Assembly (NCBI GenBank): GCA_015493525.1
Contig: WGCY01000030.1
Span: forward strand, 1 to 64,000
From: Bacteroidales bacterium
GTDB lineage: Bacteria; Bacteroidota; Bacteroidia; Bacteroidales; F082
Direction: 5' to 3'
DNA: 64,000 nt
This document shows, one piece after another, positions 8,201 to 16,904 of the stretch. The position numbers and the translations under genes are program-made. The notes beneath the pieces were generated by a model. That model did not search any database and was not told the DNA's origin. It was given only the letters and a program-made list of their open reading frames with translations. Position 1 is the stretch's first letter, and each line of letters begins with the position of its first letter.

Positions 8201-8711
8201 ACGTATTGCCATCACCGGACCTGAGTCAACGGGCAAATCAAAATTAGCCGCCTGGCTGGCCGGGCATTACCAAGCGTTATGGGTCCCTGAATATGCACGC
8301 CAATATCTTGAGAAAAACGGCCCGGATTATACGCCGGAGGATATTGTCGCCATTGCCCGCGGACAACTGGCCAATGAAAATGCCGCAACTGAAAATGCCA
8401 GCAGGGTTTTATTTTGCGATACCGACCTGTTGGTAACCAAAATATGGTGCGAAGTAGTTTTTGGCTTTTGCCCCGAATGGATTGAAAAACAATTTCATGC
8501 CCATCGTTACGATTTGTATTTACTCTGCTATCCGGATATTCCATGGGAGCCTGACCCTTTGCGGGAAAATCCCAATGACCGTAAAGAACTTTTTGGCCTT
8601 TACCTGAAGATATTGGAAGAAAACAACCTGCCTTTCAGGATTATAAAAGAGTTAGGACTGGTTCGTTTTAAAAATGCACGTACCTTTGTGGAAGAAATCC
8701 TGAATTCATGA
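8193..8711 (+). CDS. NadR-like ATP-binding kinase
   Basis: 172 residues. The P-loop GPESTGKS at residues 9-16 is followed by VPEYARQYL (residues 32-40), the signature of the ribosylnicotinamide kinase domain of NadR, and by FCDTDLLVTKIW (about 74-85). The DNA-binding and adenylyltransferase domains of full NadR are absent, so this is the stand-alone kinase module. It overlaps the transporter stop by eight bases and ends overlapping the next glycosyltransferase start (ATGA). The expected role is phosphorylating the vitamin brought in by the PnuC-type transporter. Substrate identity is not proven by the motifs visible here. Confidence 0.85.
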   Translation: MLKRIAITGPESTGKSKLAAWLAGHYQALWVPEYARQYLEKNGPDYTPEDIVAIARGQLANENAATENASRVLFCDTDLLVTKIWCEVVFGFCPEWIEKQFHAHRYDLYLLCYPDIPWEPDPLRENPNDRKELFGLYLKILEENNLPFRIIKELGLVRFKNARTFVEEILNS

Positions 8712-9910
8712 AATCTTCTGCCGGGCCACTGCATATATTAAACCTTACCCGATGGTATCCCAACCGTACCGATTCCATGCCCGGGCTTTTTGTGCAACGC
8801 CATGCCGAAGCAGCAGCCCTTTATGCCAGGATAGCACTCGTCTATGCACATGGCGTAGGGGCAAAAGATGCTGTTTCGCTGTACCAGCTTGAATATGAAG
8901 AAAAAGCGGATGTGCGCACAGTCCGTATCTACTACCGGCTGCCCCGTAGGCATATCCCGTTTATTTCATCCGGGGTGCGTTTATGGCGGTTTCTCCGTGC
9001 CATCGTAAAAGGCATCGAAAGGGTAAAACAGCCCGGTGAGAAATTTGATGTGATACATGTACATGTATTGACACGGCTCGGGGTTATTGCACTGGGCAAT
9101 AAATGGTTACACGGAACGCCTTACGTCATAACGGAACACTGGACCCGCTATCTGGATTCCAGAAAAGATTTTACCGGATTTTTGAGAAAATACCTCACAA
9201 AGGTTGTCGTAAGAAATGCAGCTGTGATGACCACTGTTTCCGAAGACCTGACACGTGCCATGAAAAATTTCCGGCTCCTGCATCCGGATTATCGGGTAAT
9301 TTACAATGTGGCAGATGACCCTTTTTTTGAAACAGCCGCCAAAACGGTCCGGAAAGAAGCTCCAGCCCAAATAGAATTCATTCATGTAAGCTGTTTTACA
9401 GATGCGCATAAAAACATCAGCGGTTTACTTCGGGTGATAAAAAAGCTCTCTGAAACCCGAAACGATTTTCATTTCTCGCTTGTGGGCGATGGAGAAGATT
9501 TGGATAAAATGAAAAAATATGCCATCCAGCTCGGTATCCCCAAAAAAATGCTGACCTTTACAGGGCTGCTCGAAGGAAAAATGCTGGCACAGGCCATGGC
9601 AGGGGCAGATGCCCTCGTTATTTTCAGCAACTACGAGAACATGCCGGTAGTCATCAACGAAAGCTTTGTGTTGGGAATTCCCGTTTTTTCAACGGATGTG
9701 GGTGGGATTTCGGAAATGGTAAATGAAAATAACGGACGGTTGGTCCCCAAAGGAGATGAAACTACCCTGTTAAAATTACTGACAGACTTTCTCGATAAGA
9801 AAATTAAATTTCAGAAAGAAGAAATCAGAAACAGGGCAAGAGAAAGATTTTCACGTGAATCTGTGGGAAAAACATTAAATGAAATTTATAAAACCGCAAT
9901 AAAAAAATAA
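8708..9910 (+). CDS. Glycosyltransferase family 4
   Basis: 400 residues. GT-B fold pattern: N-terminal domain starts ILNLTRWYPNRTDSMPGLFVQRHAEA, and the C-terminal domain carries FIHVSCFTDAHKNISGLLRVI, FHFSLVGDGEDLDKMK and the donor-sugar-binding NMPVVINESFVLGIPVFSTDVGGISEM block with the conserved E-x7-E (glycogen-phosphorylase-type) motif. Such enzymes build surface glycans from nucleotide sugars at the cytoplasmic face. The ATG overlaps the kinase TGA, so it is translationally coupled to the vitamin genes although functionally unrelated. The acceptor and sugar cannot be predicted. Confidence 0.9.
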   Translation: MKSSAGPLHILNLTRWYPNRTDSMPGLFVQRHAEAAALYARIALVYAHGVGAKDAVSLYQLEYEEKADVRTVRIYYRLPRRHIPFISSGVRLWRFLRAIVKGIERVKQPGEKFDVIHVHVLTRLGVIALGNKWLHGTPYVITEHWTRYLDSRKDFTGFLRKYLTKVVVRNAAVMTTVSEDLTRAMKNFRLLHPDYRVIYNVADDPFFETAAKTVRKEAPAQIEFIHVSCFTDAHKNISGLLRVIKKLSETRNDFHFSLVGDGEDLDKMKKYAIQLGIPKKMLTFTGLLEGKMLAQAMAGADALVIFSNYENMPVVINESFVLGIPVFSTDVGGISEMVNENNGRLVPKGDETTLLKLLTDFLDKKIKFQKEEIRNRARERFSRESVGKTLNEIYKTAIKK

Positions 9911-9914
9911 GAAT

Positions 9915-10325
9915 ATGAATCTTAGAAAAGCATCAGAAAGGGCTTTCAAGAGCCTGTTACGTGTCTTTCCCGGACTTTTCGGAATTATGATCCTGATAAG
10001 TTTATTCAATACGTTTGTACCGGCCAACTTTTTCAAAATATATTTCCACGGCTCTTTTCTCGGCCCGCTTCTCGGTGCCCTGGCCGGGAGTGTGGCAACC
10101 GGAAGCCCTGCCATCAATTATCTTTTTTCGGGCGATTTGATTCACCAGGGGTTTCCTTTGCTGACAGTAACCGCCTTCATGCTGGCATGGGGAACGGTAG
10201 GCATTGTCCAGTTGCCGGCCGAGATGCGATATCTGGGAAAAAAGTTTGCTTTGGCCCGTAACCTGAGTGCTTTTGTCTTTTCACTGATAGCAGCTTTTTT
10301 AACTATTTTTCTACTAAGCTTATGA
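9915..10325 (+). CDS. Permease half 1 (DUF318/ArsP-like)
   Basis: 136 residues with three to four membrane helices: FPGLFGIMILISLFNTFVP, then a loop with the re-entrant-like motif LLGALAGSVATGSPAINYLFSG, then LTVTAFMLAWGTVGIVQLP and FVFSLIAAFLTIFLL. The G-x3-G-S-x-x-x-G-S-P element resembles one half of UPF0718/ArsP-type permeases, which normally are single proteins of about 300 residues made of two such halves. The next gene supplies a second half with the analogous motif, and the two overlap by four bases (ATGA). Most likely the two form one heteromeric transporter. Substrate unknown. Confidence 0.7.
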   Translation: MNLRKASERAFKSLLRVFPGLFGIMILISLFNTFVPANFFKIYFHGSFLGPLLGALAGSVATGSPAINYLFSGDLIHQGFPLLTVTAFMLAWGTVGIVQLPAEMRYLGKKFALARNLSAFVFSLIAAFLTIFLLSL

Positions 10326-10891
10326 GCAGTAAAAAACATCGCAACCAACGGGGAAAAAGAAAATTTTCTTATTTCATAAAAGGCTCCAACCTTTTGTTGG
10401 GATTTTCCCTGCTCCTGTTTCTGGAGACTATGCTCCTTGATTATGGCAAAGCACATGAAACCGCAGAAAGATTATACTATTTGGTGAAAGCCATGGTTCC
10501 TTTTTTGCTCATTGTCTTCGTGCTCATGGTACTTGTCAACCTCTTTGTCAGAACGACAAAACTGGTAAAATACATGGGTGAAAATTCAGGCATAAAAGGA
10601 TGGCTGATAGCCCTTGTTGCCGGTAATATTTCCGTTGGCAATATTTATTTTTGGTTTCCCATGCTCAAAGAGATGAAAGACAAGGGGGTAAGGCCGGGCC
10701 TGATTGCCTCCTTTTTGTTCAACCGTGGAATAAAGCTAACATGGCTTCCGGTGATGGTGCTTGTTTTTGGAAAAAAATATGTACTGGTATTGTTTGTCGT
10801 TACCACTGTCGTTTCCATCCTCCAGGGAATCATTATCGACTTGCTAATGAAAAAAGACAAGCCATCAACAACAGCCCCGGAAATAAAGTAG
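10322..10891 (+). CDS. Permease half 2 (DUF318/ArsP-like)
   Basis: 189 residues. A basic N-terminus, then helices LLLGFSLLLFLETMLL, MVPFLLIVFVLMVLVNLFV, a re-entrant-like block GWLIALVAGNISVGNIYFWFPML and LVLFVVTTVVSILQGIIIDLL. The A-G-N-I-S-V-G-N-I-Y-F-W-F-P element mirrors the A-G-S-V-A-T-G-S-P element of the preceding gene, as expected for two homologous halves of a permease. Translation is coupled by ATGA overlap. It is the last gene of the run that starts at 7296; the following 82 bases to the GH26-like gene are AT-rich. Confidence 0.7.
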   Translation: MSSKKHRNQRGKRKFSYFIKGSNLLLGFSLLLFLETMLLDYGKAHETAERLYYLVKAMVPFLLIVFVLMVLVNLFVRTTKLVKYMGENSGIKGWLIALVAGNISVGNIYFWFPMLKEMKDKGVRPGLIASFLFNRGIKLTWLPVMVLVFGKKYVLVLFVVTTVVSILQGIIIDLLMKKDKPSTTAPEIK

Positions 10892-10973
10892 AAAACAAAA
10901 ATATCATAGCAACATACGGTTCGTCAACTGTTTAATATTATATTTAAAAGAAGTTTTAGGTTTAATTAAAGAA

Positions 10974-12053
10974 ATGAATCCTGAATTTAAGAACATGAAC
11001 AGAAGAATGACACAAATAGTATTCCTATTAGTAGCAACAACTTTTATCTCTTGTAATAAAGGGGATATTAATAACAAAAAAGCCGAATGGATAAAGAATG
11101 CTTTCATTAGTTTTGAAAGTGGCAACTATCCCAGAATTAAAGCAATTTCCTGGTGGAATGAAAATTGGGAAGACAACGGGAAAATGGTAAGTTTACGGAT
11201 AGATTCCTCACCGGAAAGCCTCGAAGCATACCGGCAAGGTGTTAAATCCCCTACATTTATTACGAAAGCAAATTTCCAGAATGGTAAATTGGTTGCACCT
11301 GTTAGTGGCATTTACCATGCTGCTTTTCCCGATTTTGGCGGAACAGAAGATATTGTTACTACGGATAGGATTAATGAGTTTGTCGAATTGTCAGGGAAAG
11401 ACATTGTATGGGCTTACTTCTCGAACAATTGGACTGACGGAATTCGTTTCCCATTTGAAGCAGTCAAAACAATATCATCAACAGGAAAAATTCCATTTAT
11501 CCGGCTTATGCCACGAACCAGCTATGAAGAATACGTTGCTGACACCCTTTTTTCAATGCAAAAAATCATTGACGGAGATTTTGACGATGAGTTAACACAA
11601 TGGGCAAAAGATGCAGCCAAGACCGGTATTCCGCTTCTTGCAGAATTCGGAACAGAAGTCAACGGTAGCTGGTTTCCCTGGAATGGGCTATACAATGGTG
11701 CAGGACAGGCTGATGCTTACGGAGATGCCAGTGTTGCAGACGGTCCCGAAAGGTTTCGTGATGCGTACCGTCATATCATTGATATTTGCAGAGAGAACGG
11801 AGCTACAAACATAACCTGGTTTTTCCACATAGACGCTGATAGCGAACCCCTTGAGGCATGGAATAATTTTGAAAATTATTATCCGGGCGATGATTATATT
11901 GATTGGATTGGCGTTAGTGTATATGGGTCCCAGGAAGAAGGCGATGAATATCGCGAATTTTCTGAAACTTTGGATAAAGTCTATCAACGCATGACAAAAC
12001 TTACGGATAAGCCTATGGCCATTTTGGAATTTGGTATAACAGAGCTAAAATAA
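10974..12053 (+). CDS. GH26-like glycoside hydrolase lipoprotein with permuted domain order
   Basis: 359 residues. A lipoprotein signal ends at TFISC (Cys27), so the protein is membrane anchored and probably surface or periplasmic. The catalytic acid/base is in EFGTEVNGSWFPW (Glu228) and the nucleophile in AILEFG (Glu352), as in GH26-type mannanase-like enzymes. Unusually, the nucleophile lies eight residues from the C-terminus, and the block that normally follows it (WIKNAF...YPRIKAISWWNENW...LRIDSSPESLEAYR) is at residues 39-90, before the domain start GIYHAAFPDFGGTEDIVT. The order is therefore last strand first. ATG at 10974 is used; 10995 is an alternative. The gene is more AT-rich than its neighbours. 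Expected activity is on beta-mannan or a related polysaccharide, which is inference. Confidence 0.75.
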   Translation: MNPEFKNMNRRMTQIVFLLVATTFISCNKGDINNKKAEWIKNAFISFESGNYPRIKAISWWNENWEDNGKMVSLRIDSSPESLEAYRQGVKSPTFITKANFQNGKLVAPVSGIYHAAFPDFGGTEDIVTTDRINEFVELSGKDIVWAYFSNNWTDGIRFPFEAVKTISSTGKIPFIRLMPRTSYEEYVADTLFSMQKIIDGDFDDELTQWAKDAAKTGIPLLAEFGTEVNGSWFPWNGLYNGAGQADAYGDASVADGPERFRDAYRHIIDICRENGATNITWFFHIDADSEPLEAWNNFENYYPGDDYIDWIGVSVYGSQEEGDEYREFSETLDKVYQRMTKLTDKPMAILEFGITELK

Positions 12054-12170
12054 AAACCAAACCCAACAATTGGCGTTCTGATGGCCGGGCAAACAGGGTG
12101 CTTTTTCAGGAGCTTTTCCTGTAAGCTGTCTTTCTGAGTTGCATTTATAAACGATGTACCTTAACAACCA

Positions 12171-13889
12171 CTAAAGAATTCCCAGCCAGACAAAACCATA
12201 AGGTTCCAGTTGAAAAACCCGGTTTTCTTCGTCGTAAGAAAAACCGTTGAAATTCAACACGAAGACATTATTTTCCGGTAATGGGTGACTGATTTCTACC
12301 GGTTTTCCGGAAAGGTTGTTGAGCACCAGGATATTCTCCTCCACAGCCGTGCGAAGATAGGCCAGCACCTGTCCTAACGGTTTGTTGTCTTTACCATGGA
12401 CATCCAGAAATTTTGTATCGCCCCGGCCAAAAGCAACATGCTCTTTCCGTGTATTAAGCAGCGATTTAATCATCTGATAAACACGTGCATGGAAATTGTC
12501 AGGGTCTTTTAAATCGGCTTTTAGTTTTTCCCAGTCGATGCGCCCGCGCACCAGGAAACGGGTATCATCTTTACCGGTCAGTTTGATTTGCTTGCCGTAA
12601 TAGGCTTCATCGTTTAGCTTTCCGAATTCATCGCCATAATAAACCACCGGACTGCCGGTAATGGTGAGCATCAACGAATAAGCCAGTCCTATTTTGCGTT
12701 CATCACGCTGGAAAAGTTCCGACAGCCGCGCCGAAATACCTTCGCCCACCCGGAAGTCCCATTCAGGTTTATGACAATAATTTTCATGGATATATTTCCG
12801 GTCTTCCTCACTCACATACACCAACTCTAAACTCAATTCGTCATGTACCCGTAAAAAAGTGAGCCACTGACCGATGGCCGGAATTTCCGGTGTCACCTCA
12901 GGGCTGAGCGTATGCCGGATGGGCTGGTTGCTTCCCATGGCAATGGCCTTGAACATCATGGGCATCAATGGAAAATGGTACGCCGCATGGCACTCATCGC
13001 CGTTGCCCATGTATTTCACCACCTCCTTGGGTTTCTGGCAAGCCTCGGCCAGTAGCAGCGAACCGGGTTGCACGTAATCCAGCATGGCGCGGAAAAACTT
13101 CACTATGGTATGCGTTTTGGGCAGGTTTTCGCAGTTGGTACCTGCCTCTTTCCAGAGATAGGGAATGGCATCGGCGCGGAACCCATCTACGCCCATACTT
13201 TGCCAGTACAGCAGGTTTTTTGACATTGACAGCAGCACATCCGGATTTTTATAATTCCAGTCGGGCTGAAAACTGAAAAACCGATGAAAATAATACCAGT
13301 CGCCCAGCGGTTCCCAGTTGCTGTCTTCAATGCCTTTGAAAAGCAGCCGTGCTTCTTTGTAAAGACTGGTATCCCTGCTCCAGATAAAATAGTTGCGAAA
13401 AGGGCTGTCCTCCGATTTTTTGGCTTCCTGAAACCAGGGGTTCTGGTCGGAAGTGTGGTTGATGGCCACATCAAAAATCACGCGGATGCCACGCTCATGG
13501 GCTTTATTCAAAAAATTGCCAAAAACGGTTTCCTGTTCTTTTTTATCAAATCCTTCCGGCAATCCTAACAAATCGGCCCGAATACGGTCGTAGTTGCGAA
13601 TATCGAAACCGGCATCCCGCATGGGCGAATCCAGAATGGGCAACAGCCACAAGCAATTCACGCCCAAATCTTCGAGATAATCGAGCTTGTCAATAAGTCC
13701 CGAAAAATCGTTATTAAACAAATCCACATAAAGGGAATAGATAACGGCATCTTTGTACCAATCGTTGCTGCCGGCGTCTCCGGGCAGGGCCTTTTGTTCA
13801 ATTTCCGAAAGGAAAACATCTAACTTCCCAAGGGTCTCTTCGGGATAAAGTTCCAGCCACAAGCTAACCAGGTGTTCTTTGTTTGTCAT
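12171..13889 (-). CDS. GH13 alpha-glucan enzyme, trehalose-synthase-like
   Basis: 572 residues, no signal peptide, so cytoplasmic. GH13 barrel: VIYSLYVDLFNND, the first conserved region DVAINHTSDQ, nucleophile Asp240 in DGFRADAIPYLWKEAGTNC, acid/base Glu282 in LLAEACQKP, and Asp350 in LRVHDELSLE, then GSPVVYYGDEFG. The DAIPYL...GTNCENLP...TH and HDELSLE blocks resemble trehalose synthase (GH13_16), which interconverts maltose and trehalose; an alpha-glucosidase or amylosucrase-like activity is possible. The N-terminal 40 residues (LWLELYPEETLGKLDVFL) form a small extra helical segment. It is divergent from the SusA-like gene and shares its 309-base regulatory region, with a TATTTTTG box 30 bases from the ATG. 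Confidence 0.85.
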   Translation of the reverse strand: MTNKEHLVSLWLELYPEETLGKLDVFLSEIEQKALPGDAGSNDWYKDAVIYSLYVDLFNNDFSGLIDKLDYLEDLGVNCLWLLPILDSPMRDAGFDIRNYDRIRADLLGLPEGFDKKEQETVFGNFLNKAHERGIRVIFDVAINHTSDQNPWFQEAKKSEDSPFRNYFIWSRDTSLYKEARLLFKGIEDSNWEPLGDWYYFHRFFSFQPDWNYKNPDVLLSMSKNLLYWQSMGVDGFRADAIPYLWKEAGTNCENLPKTHTIVKFFRAMLDYVQPGSLLLAEACQKPKEVVKYMGNGDECHAAYHFPLMPMMFKAIAMGSNQPIRHTLSPEVTPEIPAIGQWLTFLRVHDELSLELVYVSEEDRKYIHENYCHKPEWDFRVGEGISARLSELFQRDERKIGLAYSLMLTITGSPVVYYGDEFGKLNDEAYYGKQIKLTGKDDTRFLVRGRIDWEKLKADLKDPDNFHARVYQMIKSLLNTRKEHVAFGRGDTKFLDVHGKDNKPLGQVLAYLRTAVEENILVLNNLSGKPVEISHPLPENNVFVLNFNGFSYDEENRVFQLEPYGFVWLGIL

Positions 13890-13918
13890 AATTCAGGATT
13901 CGGGAGTAATTTGTCAGG

Positions 13919-13926
13919 CAAAAATA
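13919..13926 (-). promoter_or_regulatory. -7 element TATTTTTG for the trehalose-synthase-like gene
   Basis: CAAAAATA on the plus strand, 30 bases upstream of the ATG at 13889. Confidence 0.45.
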
Positions 13927-14015
13927 AGGAAATAGCACCGCAAGATGAGTAATTTCAGGAACAGACCTCTCTCTGTCGTAATGAGAAGACTTCTCCTCTT
14001 GTTATTTTTAGATTT

Positions 14016-14025
14016 CAAACGTTTG
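14016..14025. promoter_or_regulatory. Palindrome CAAACGTTTG, candidate LacI-type operator
   Basis: Perfect inverted repeat with central CG, the form favoured by LacI-family regulators of sugar genes. A one-mismatch relative, CAAACGATTG, occurs at 21818-21827 before the sugar transporter, and GCAAACGAT (minus strand) at 14075-14083. No regulator gene is in the window. Confidence 0.4.
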
Positions 14026-14162
14026 TTGTTTTCAAATACCCTATGAAAACATTCACTATCGACAATCTGCTGTTATCGTTTGCAAAACAGTAAATCATTG
14101 CAATAACTAACATTTAGGCAGCGGTTCCTTTCCCAAAACCGCACCGGCACTTCTATTTATCT

Positions 14163-14170
14163 TATTTTTG
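14163..14170 (+). promoter_or_regulatory. -7 element TATTTTTG for the SusA-like gene
   Basis: TAnnTTTG match 28 bases upstream of the ATG at 14199. Confidence 0.5.
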
Positions 14171-14198
14171 AGCTTCCAAATAGTGAAATACTTTATTT

Positions 14199-16055
14199 AT
14201 GAAAACAAAAACTCTACTGTTGGCCTTTTTGCTTACGCTGGGAAGTAGTACTTTTTCCTATGCACAAAAAATCAATGTAAAACGTGTGGACCCGCCTTCG
14301 TGGTGGACAGGTATGCACGACCATAACCTTCAGCTTTTGGTTTACGGCCCGCGTATTTCGGAAACCCATCCGGTGATTGATTATCCGGGGGTACAGCTGG
14401 AGCAAACCATCCATGTAAAAAGCCCGGACTACCTCTTTTTGGATTTGATTATTTCACCCGGAGCAAAACCGGGAACCATGGCCATCCATTTCAAAAAAGG
14501 AAAGAAAGATATTGTAAAATATGCCTACACACTCAACAAAAGAGAAAAGGGCCCCAAATTGCATCAGGGTTTTGACAATTCGGATGTTATCTATCTGCTT
14601 ATGCCCGACCGCTTTGCCAATGGCGACACCACCAACGACAACATGCCCGGTATGCTGGAAAAAGCCGACCGCAGCAATCCCAACGGACGGCACGGCGGCG
14701 ACATCAAAGGCATTGAAGAACATTTGGATTATTTAAAAGATCTGGGCATTACCACTATTTGGAGCACGCCACTCATGGAGGACAACATGCCGGCTTATTC
14801 TTACCATGGTTACGCCCAGACAGATTACTACAAGGTAGATCCGCGTTTCGGCACCAACCGTAATTACCGGAACATGGTGCGGGAAGCCCACAAAAAAGGG
14901 CTGAAAGTCATTCAGGACATGGTTTTTAACCATTGTGGCACCAATTATTTCTGGAAAAATGACCTGCCCACTCCCGACTGGTATAACCCATGGCCGAAAT
15001 TCACCCGTTCCAACTACCACGGTGGTGTGGTTTCCGACCCGCACGCCTCAAAATACGATTATCACCACATGGTAGCCGGCTGGTTCGACAGCAGTATGGC
15101 CGACCTGGACCAGGACAATCCTTTGGTAGCCAACTACCTGATTCAAAACAGTATTTGGTGGATTGAGTACGCCGGGTTGGATGGTATACGTCAGGACACT
15201 TATCCTTATCCGTATAAAGACTTTATGGCGAAATGGATGCAGCGTATCCTTCTGGAATATCCGCATTTTAATGTAGTGGGCGAAACATGGTTTTCGTATC
15301 CGGCAACGGTAGCCTACTGGCTCGAAAACGACCGCAACAAAGACGGATACCATTCCCATCTGACCAATGTTTTTGACTTTCCGCTAATGATGGCCATCAA
15401 CAAGGCATTTAACGAGAAACCGGGCTGGGATACGGGGCTTGCACGTCTTTACGAAGTTATTTCGCAGGACTTTGTGTACAGCGACCCTATGAAACTGGGG
15501 ATTTTTGCCGGCAACCACGACAGCAACCGCATCTTTTCCTCTTTGCACGAAGACCTGAAAGCCTGGAAAATGGCCATGGCTTTCCTGATGACCACCCGCG
15601 GGATTCCCGAAATTTATTATGGGGATGAAATCGTTATGACCGGAGAAAAATCCAAAGGCGACGGCAACCTGCGTAAAGACTTTCCCGGTGGCTGGCCCGG
15701 CGATAAACTGGATGCTTTTACGCAGCAAGGCAGAACGCCTGAACAAAATGAAGCTTTCAATTACATGCACAGGCTGCTAAACTGGCGCAAAACCAACAAA
15801 GCCGTGCAGTTTGGCACACTAACGCATTACATTGTCGAAAACGGTGTGTATGTCTATTTCCGCTCTTACAAAGGACAAAAGGTAATGGTCCTGCTGAACA
15901 ACAACGAAAAACCGGTTACCGTTGACCTCAGCCGTTTTGCGGAAGATTTAAACGGTTTTACCAAAGGCCGGAACGTGATAAAAGGCAATACTATCGTTTT
16001 AGGAAAAGAGATGGAACTGCCGGGGAAATCGGCGGAGATACTGGAACTGGAATAA
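14199..16055 (+). CDS. susA: SusA-like neopullulanase / cyclomaltodextrinase (GH13)
   Basis: 618 residues, essentially the length of Bacteroides SusA. Signal peptide residues 1-22 (ending SYAQ), then an N-terminal beta domain (INVKRVDPPSWWTGMHDHNLQLLVYG) typical of cyclomaltodextrinase N, the GH13 barrel and a C-terminal beta domain (VYVYFRSYKGQKVMVLLNNNE). Catalytic residues: Asp333 in GIRQDTYPY, Glu362 in VVGETWF, Asp441 in GNHDSNRI. The expected activity is cleavage of maltodextrins or pullulan in the periplasm after import. Together with the SLC45-type transporter at 21956 and the cytoplasmic GH13 enzyme it forms an incomplete maltodextrin pathway; there is no SusC/D next to it. Confidence 0.9.
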   Translation: MKTKTLLLAFLLTLGSSTFSYAQKINVKRVDPPSWWTGMHDHNLQLLVYGPRISETHPVIDYPGVQLEQTIHVKSPDYLFLDLIISPGAKPGTMAIHFKKGKKDIVKYAYTLNKREKGPKLHQGFDNSDVIYLLMPDRFANGDTTNDNMPGMLEKADRSNPNGRHGGDIKGIEEHLDYLKDLGITTIWSTPLMEDNMPAYSYHGYAQTDYYKVDPRFGTNRNYRNMVREAHKKGLKVIQDMVFNHCGTNYFWKNDLPTPDWYNPWPKFTRSNYHGGVVSDPHASKYDYHHMVAGWFDSSMADLDQDNPLVANYLIQNSIWWIEYAGLDGIRQDTYPYPYKDFMAKWMQRILLEYPHFNVVGETWFSYPATVAYWLENDRNKDGYHSHLTNVFDFPLMMAINKAFNEKPGWDTGLARLYEVISQDFVYSDPMKLGIFAGNHDSNRIFSSLHEDLKAWKMAMAFLMTTRGIPEIYYGDEIVMTGEKSKGDGNLRKDFPGGWPGDKLDAFTQQGRTPEQNEAFNYMHRLLNWRKTNKAVQFGTLTHYIVENGVYVYFRSYKGQKVMVLLNNNEKPVTVDLSRFAEDLNGFTKGRNVIKGNTIVLGKEMELPGKSAEILELE

Positions 16056-16065
16056 GGGATTGCAC

Positions 16066-16245
16066 GCAAAGACGCGAAAACGCGGAAAAGTTGCACGCAA
16101 AGATGCGGAGACGCAAAGACATTCTCGCAAAGACGCGAAAACGCTAAGAAATTGAGACGCAAAAAAGATTCTCGCAAAGGCGCAAAAACGCTAAGAGATT
16201 AAGACGCAACAGATTGCTCGCAAAGGCGCGGAGGCGCAAAGAGTG
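16066..16245 (+). repeat. Left repeat array next to the GxxExxY gene
   Basis: About five degenerate units built on ctCGCAAAGACGCGAAAACG with spacers such as CTAAGA and TTGAGACGCAA, all in one orientation. A 55-bp block at 16121-16175 is repeated at 16756-16810 with one mismatch. The frame is not coding: it starts just after the SusA-like stop and ends 25 bases before the GxxExxY ATG. Confidence 0.85.
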
Positions 16246-16269
16246 TTATTAATAAACGGTTAAAAACTT

Positions 16270-16653
16270 ATGGATATGACGGAGAATGAATTATCAAAAA
16301 TCATTGTCAATACGGCTTATCAAATTCATGTTGGGCTTGGGGCCGGGTTGTTTGAATCGGTTTACGAGGAAGTGCTTTATTACGAACTCACTGAAATGGG
16401 GTTGTCAGTTACACGCCAACAGGTTATCCCTGTGATTTGGAAAGAGATAGAAATGGAACAGGGGTTTCGAGCGGATTTAATTGTGGAAAATAAAGTCCTG
16501 ATAGAAATAAAGTCAGTCGCTGCCCTTGCCCCCGTTCACCACAAGCAGGTTTTGACCTATTTGAAGCTTACTGGTCTCAAACTCGGACTTTTGATTAATT
16601 TCAACGAAACTTACATTAAAAATGGTATCACCAGAATTGTAAACAACCTGTAA
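16270..16653 (+). CDS. GxxExxY protein (PD-(D/E)XK-like)
   Basis: 127 residues. The naming motif G-L-F-E-S-V-Y is at residues 27-33, inside IHVGLGAGLFESVYEEVL. A nuclease-like core follows: RADLIVENKVLIEIKSV (about residues 71-87), where Asp and the E-I-K pair fit the D...E-x-K arrangement of the PD-(D/E)XK fold (PDDEXK_3, PF13366). The end, GLLINFNETYIKNGITRIVNNL in outline, is the usual C-terminus of the family. The whole domain is intact. The gene lies between two arrays of closely related repeats. The biochemical role of this widespread family is, to my knowledge, not established; nuclease activity is inference from the fold. Confidence 0.9.
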   Translation: MDMTENELSKIIVNTAYQIHVGLGAGLFESVYEEVLYYELTEMGLSVTRQQVIPVIWKEIEMEQGFRADLIVENKVLIEIKSVAALAPVHHKQVLTYLKLTGLKLGLLINFNETYIKNGITRIVNNL

Positions 16654-16654
16654 C

Positions 16655-16830
16655 ACGCAAAAGTCGCGCGCAAAGACGCAGAAACGCAAAGGCTCTTCGA
16701 TACAGAAAAATTCTCGCTAAGATGCTAAGACGCTAAGACTTTAAGACGCGAAAAGATTCTCGCAAAGACGCGAAAACGCTAAGAAGTTGAGACGCAAAAA
16801 AGATTCTCGCTAAGACGCAAAGATTAAAGG
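16655..16830 (+). repeat. Right repeat array, same orientation as the left array
   Basis: Units based on CGCAAAGACGC / CGCTAAGACGC. It contains 16756-16810, which matches 16121-16175 at 54 of 55 positions, so the GxxExxY gene sits inside a pair of near-identical 55-bp direct repeats about 580 bp apart. Confidence 0.85.
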
Positions 16831-16904
16831 AAGGAATCTTTCAAAAAACAAGGCAATATCCACAAAAAACCTGCCCCCCTGCAAACGCACCCTCCCCAAA
16901 AAAT

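Larger units (their letters stand above)
13890..14198. other. Divergent regulatory region between two GH13 genes
   Basis: No gene. It holds -7 elements for both directions (13919-13926 minus, 14163-14170 plus), a perfect 10-bp palindrome at 14016-14025 and a half-related site at 14075-14083 that recurs upstream of the sugar transporter at 21956. Confidence 0.6.
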
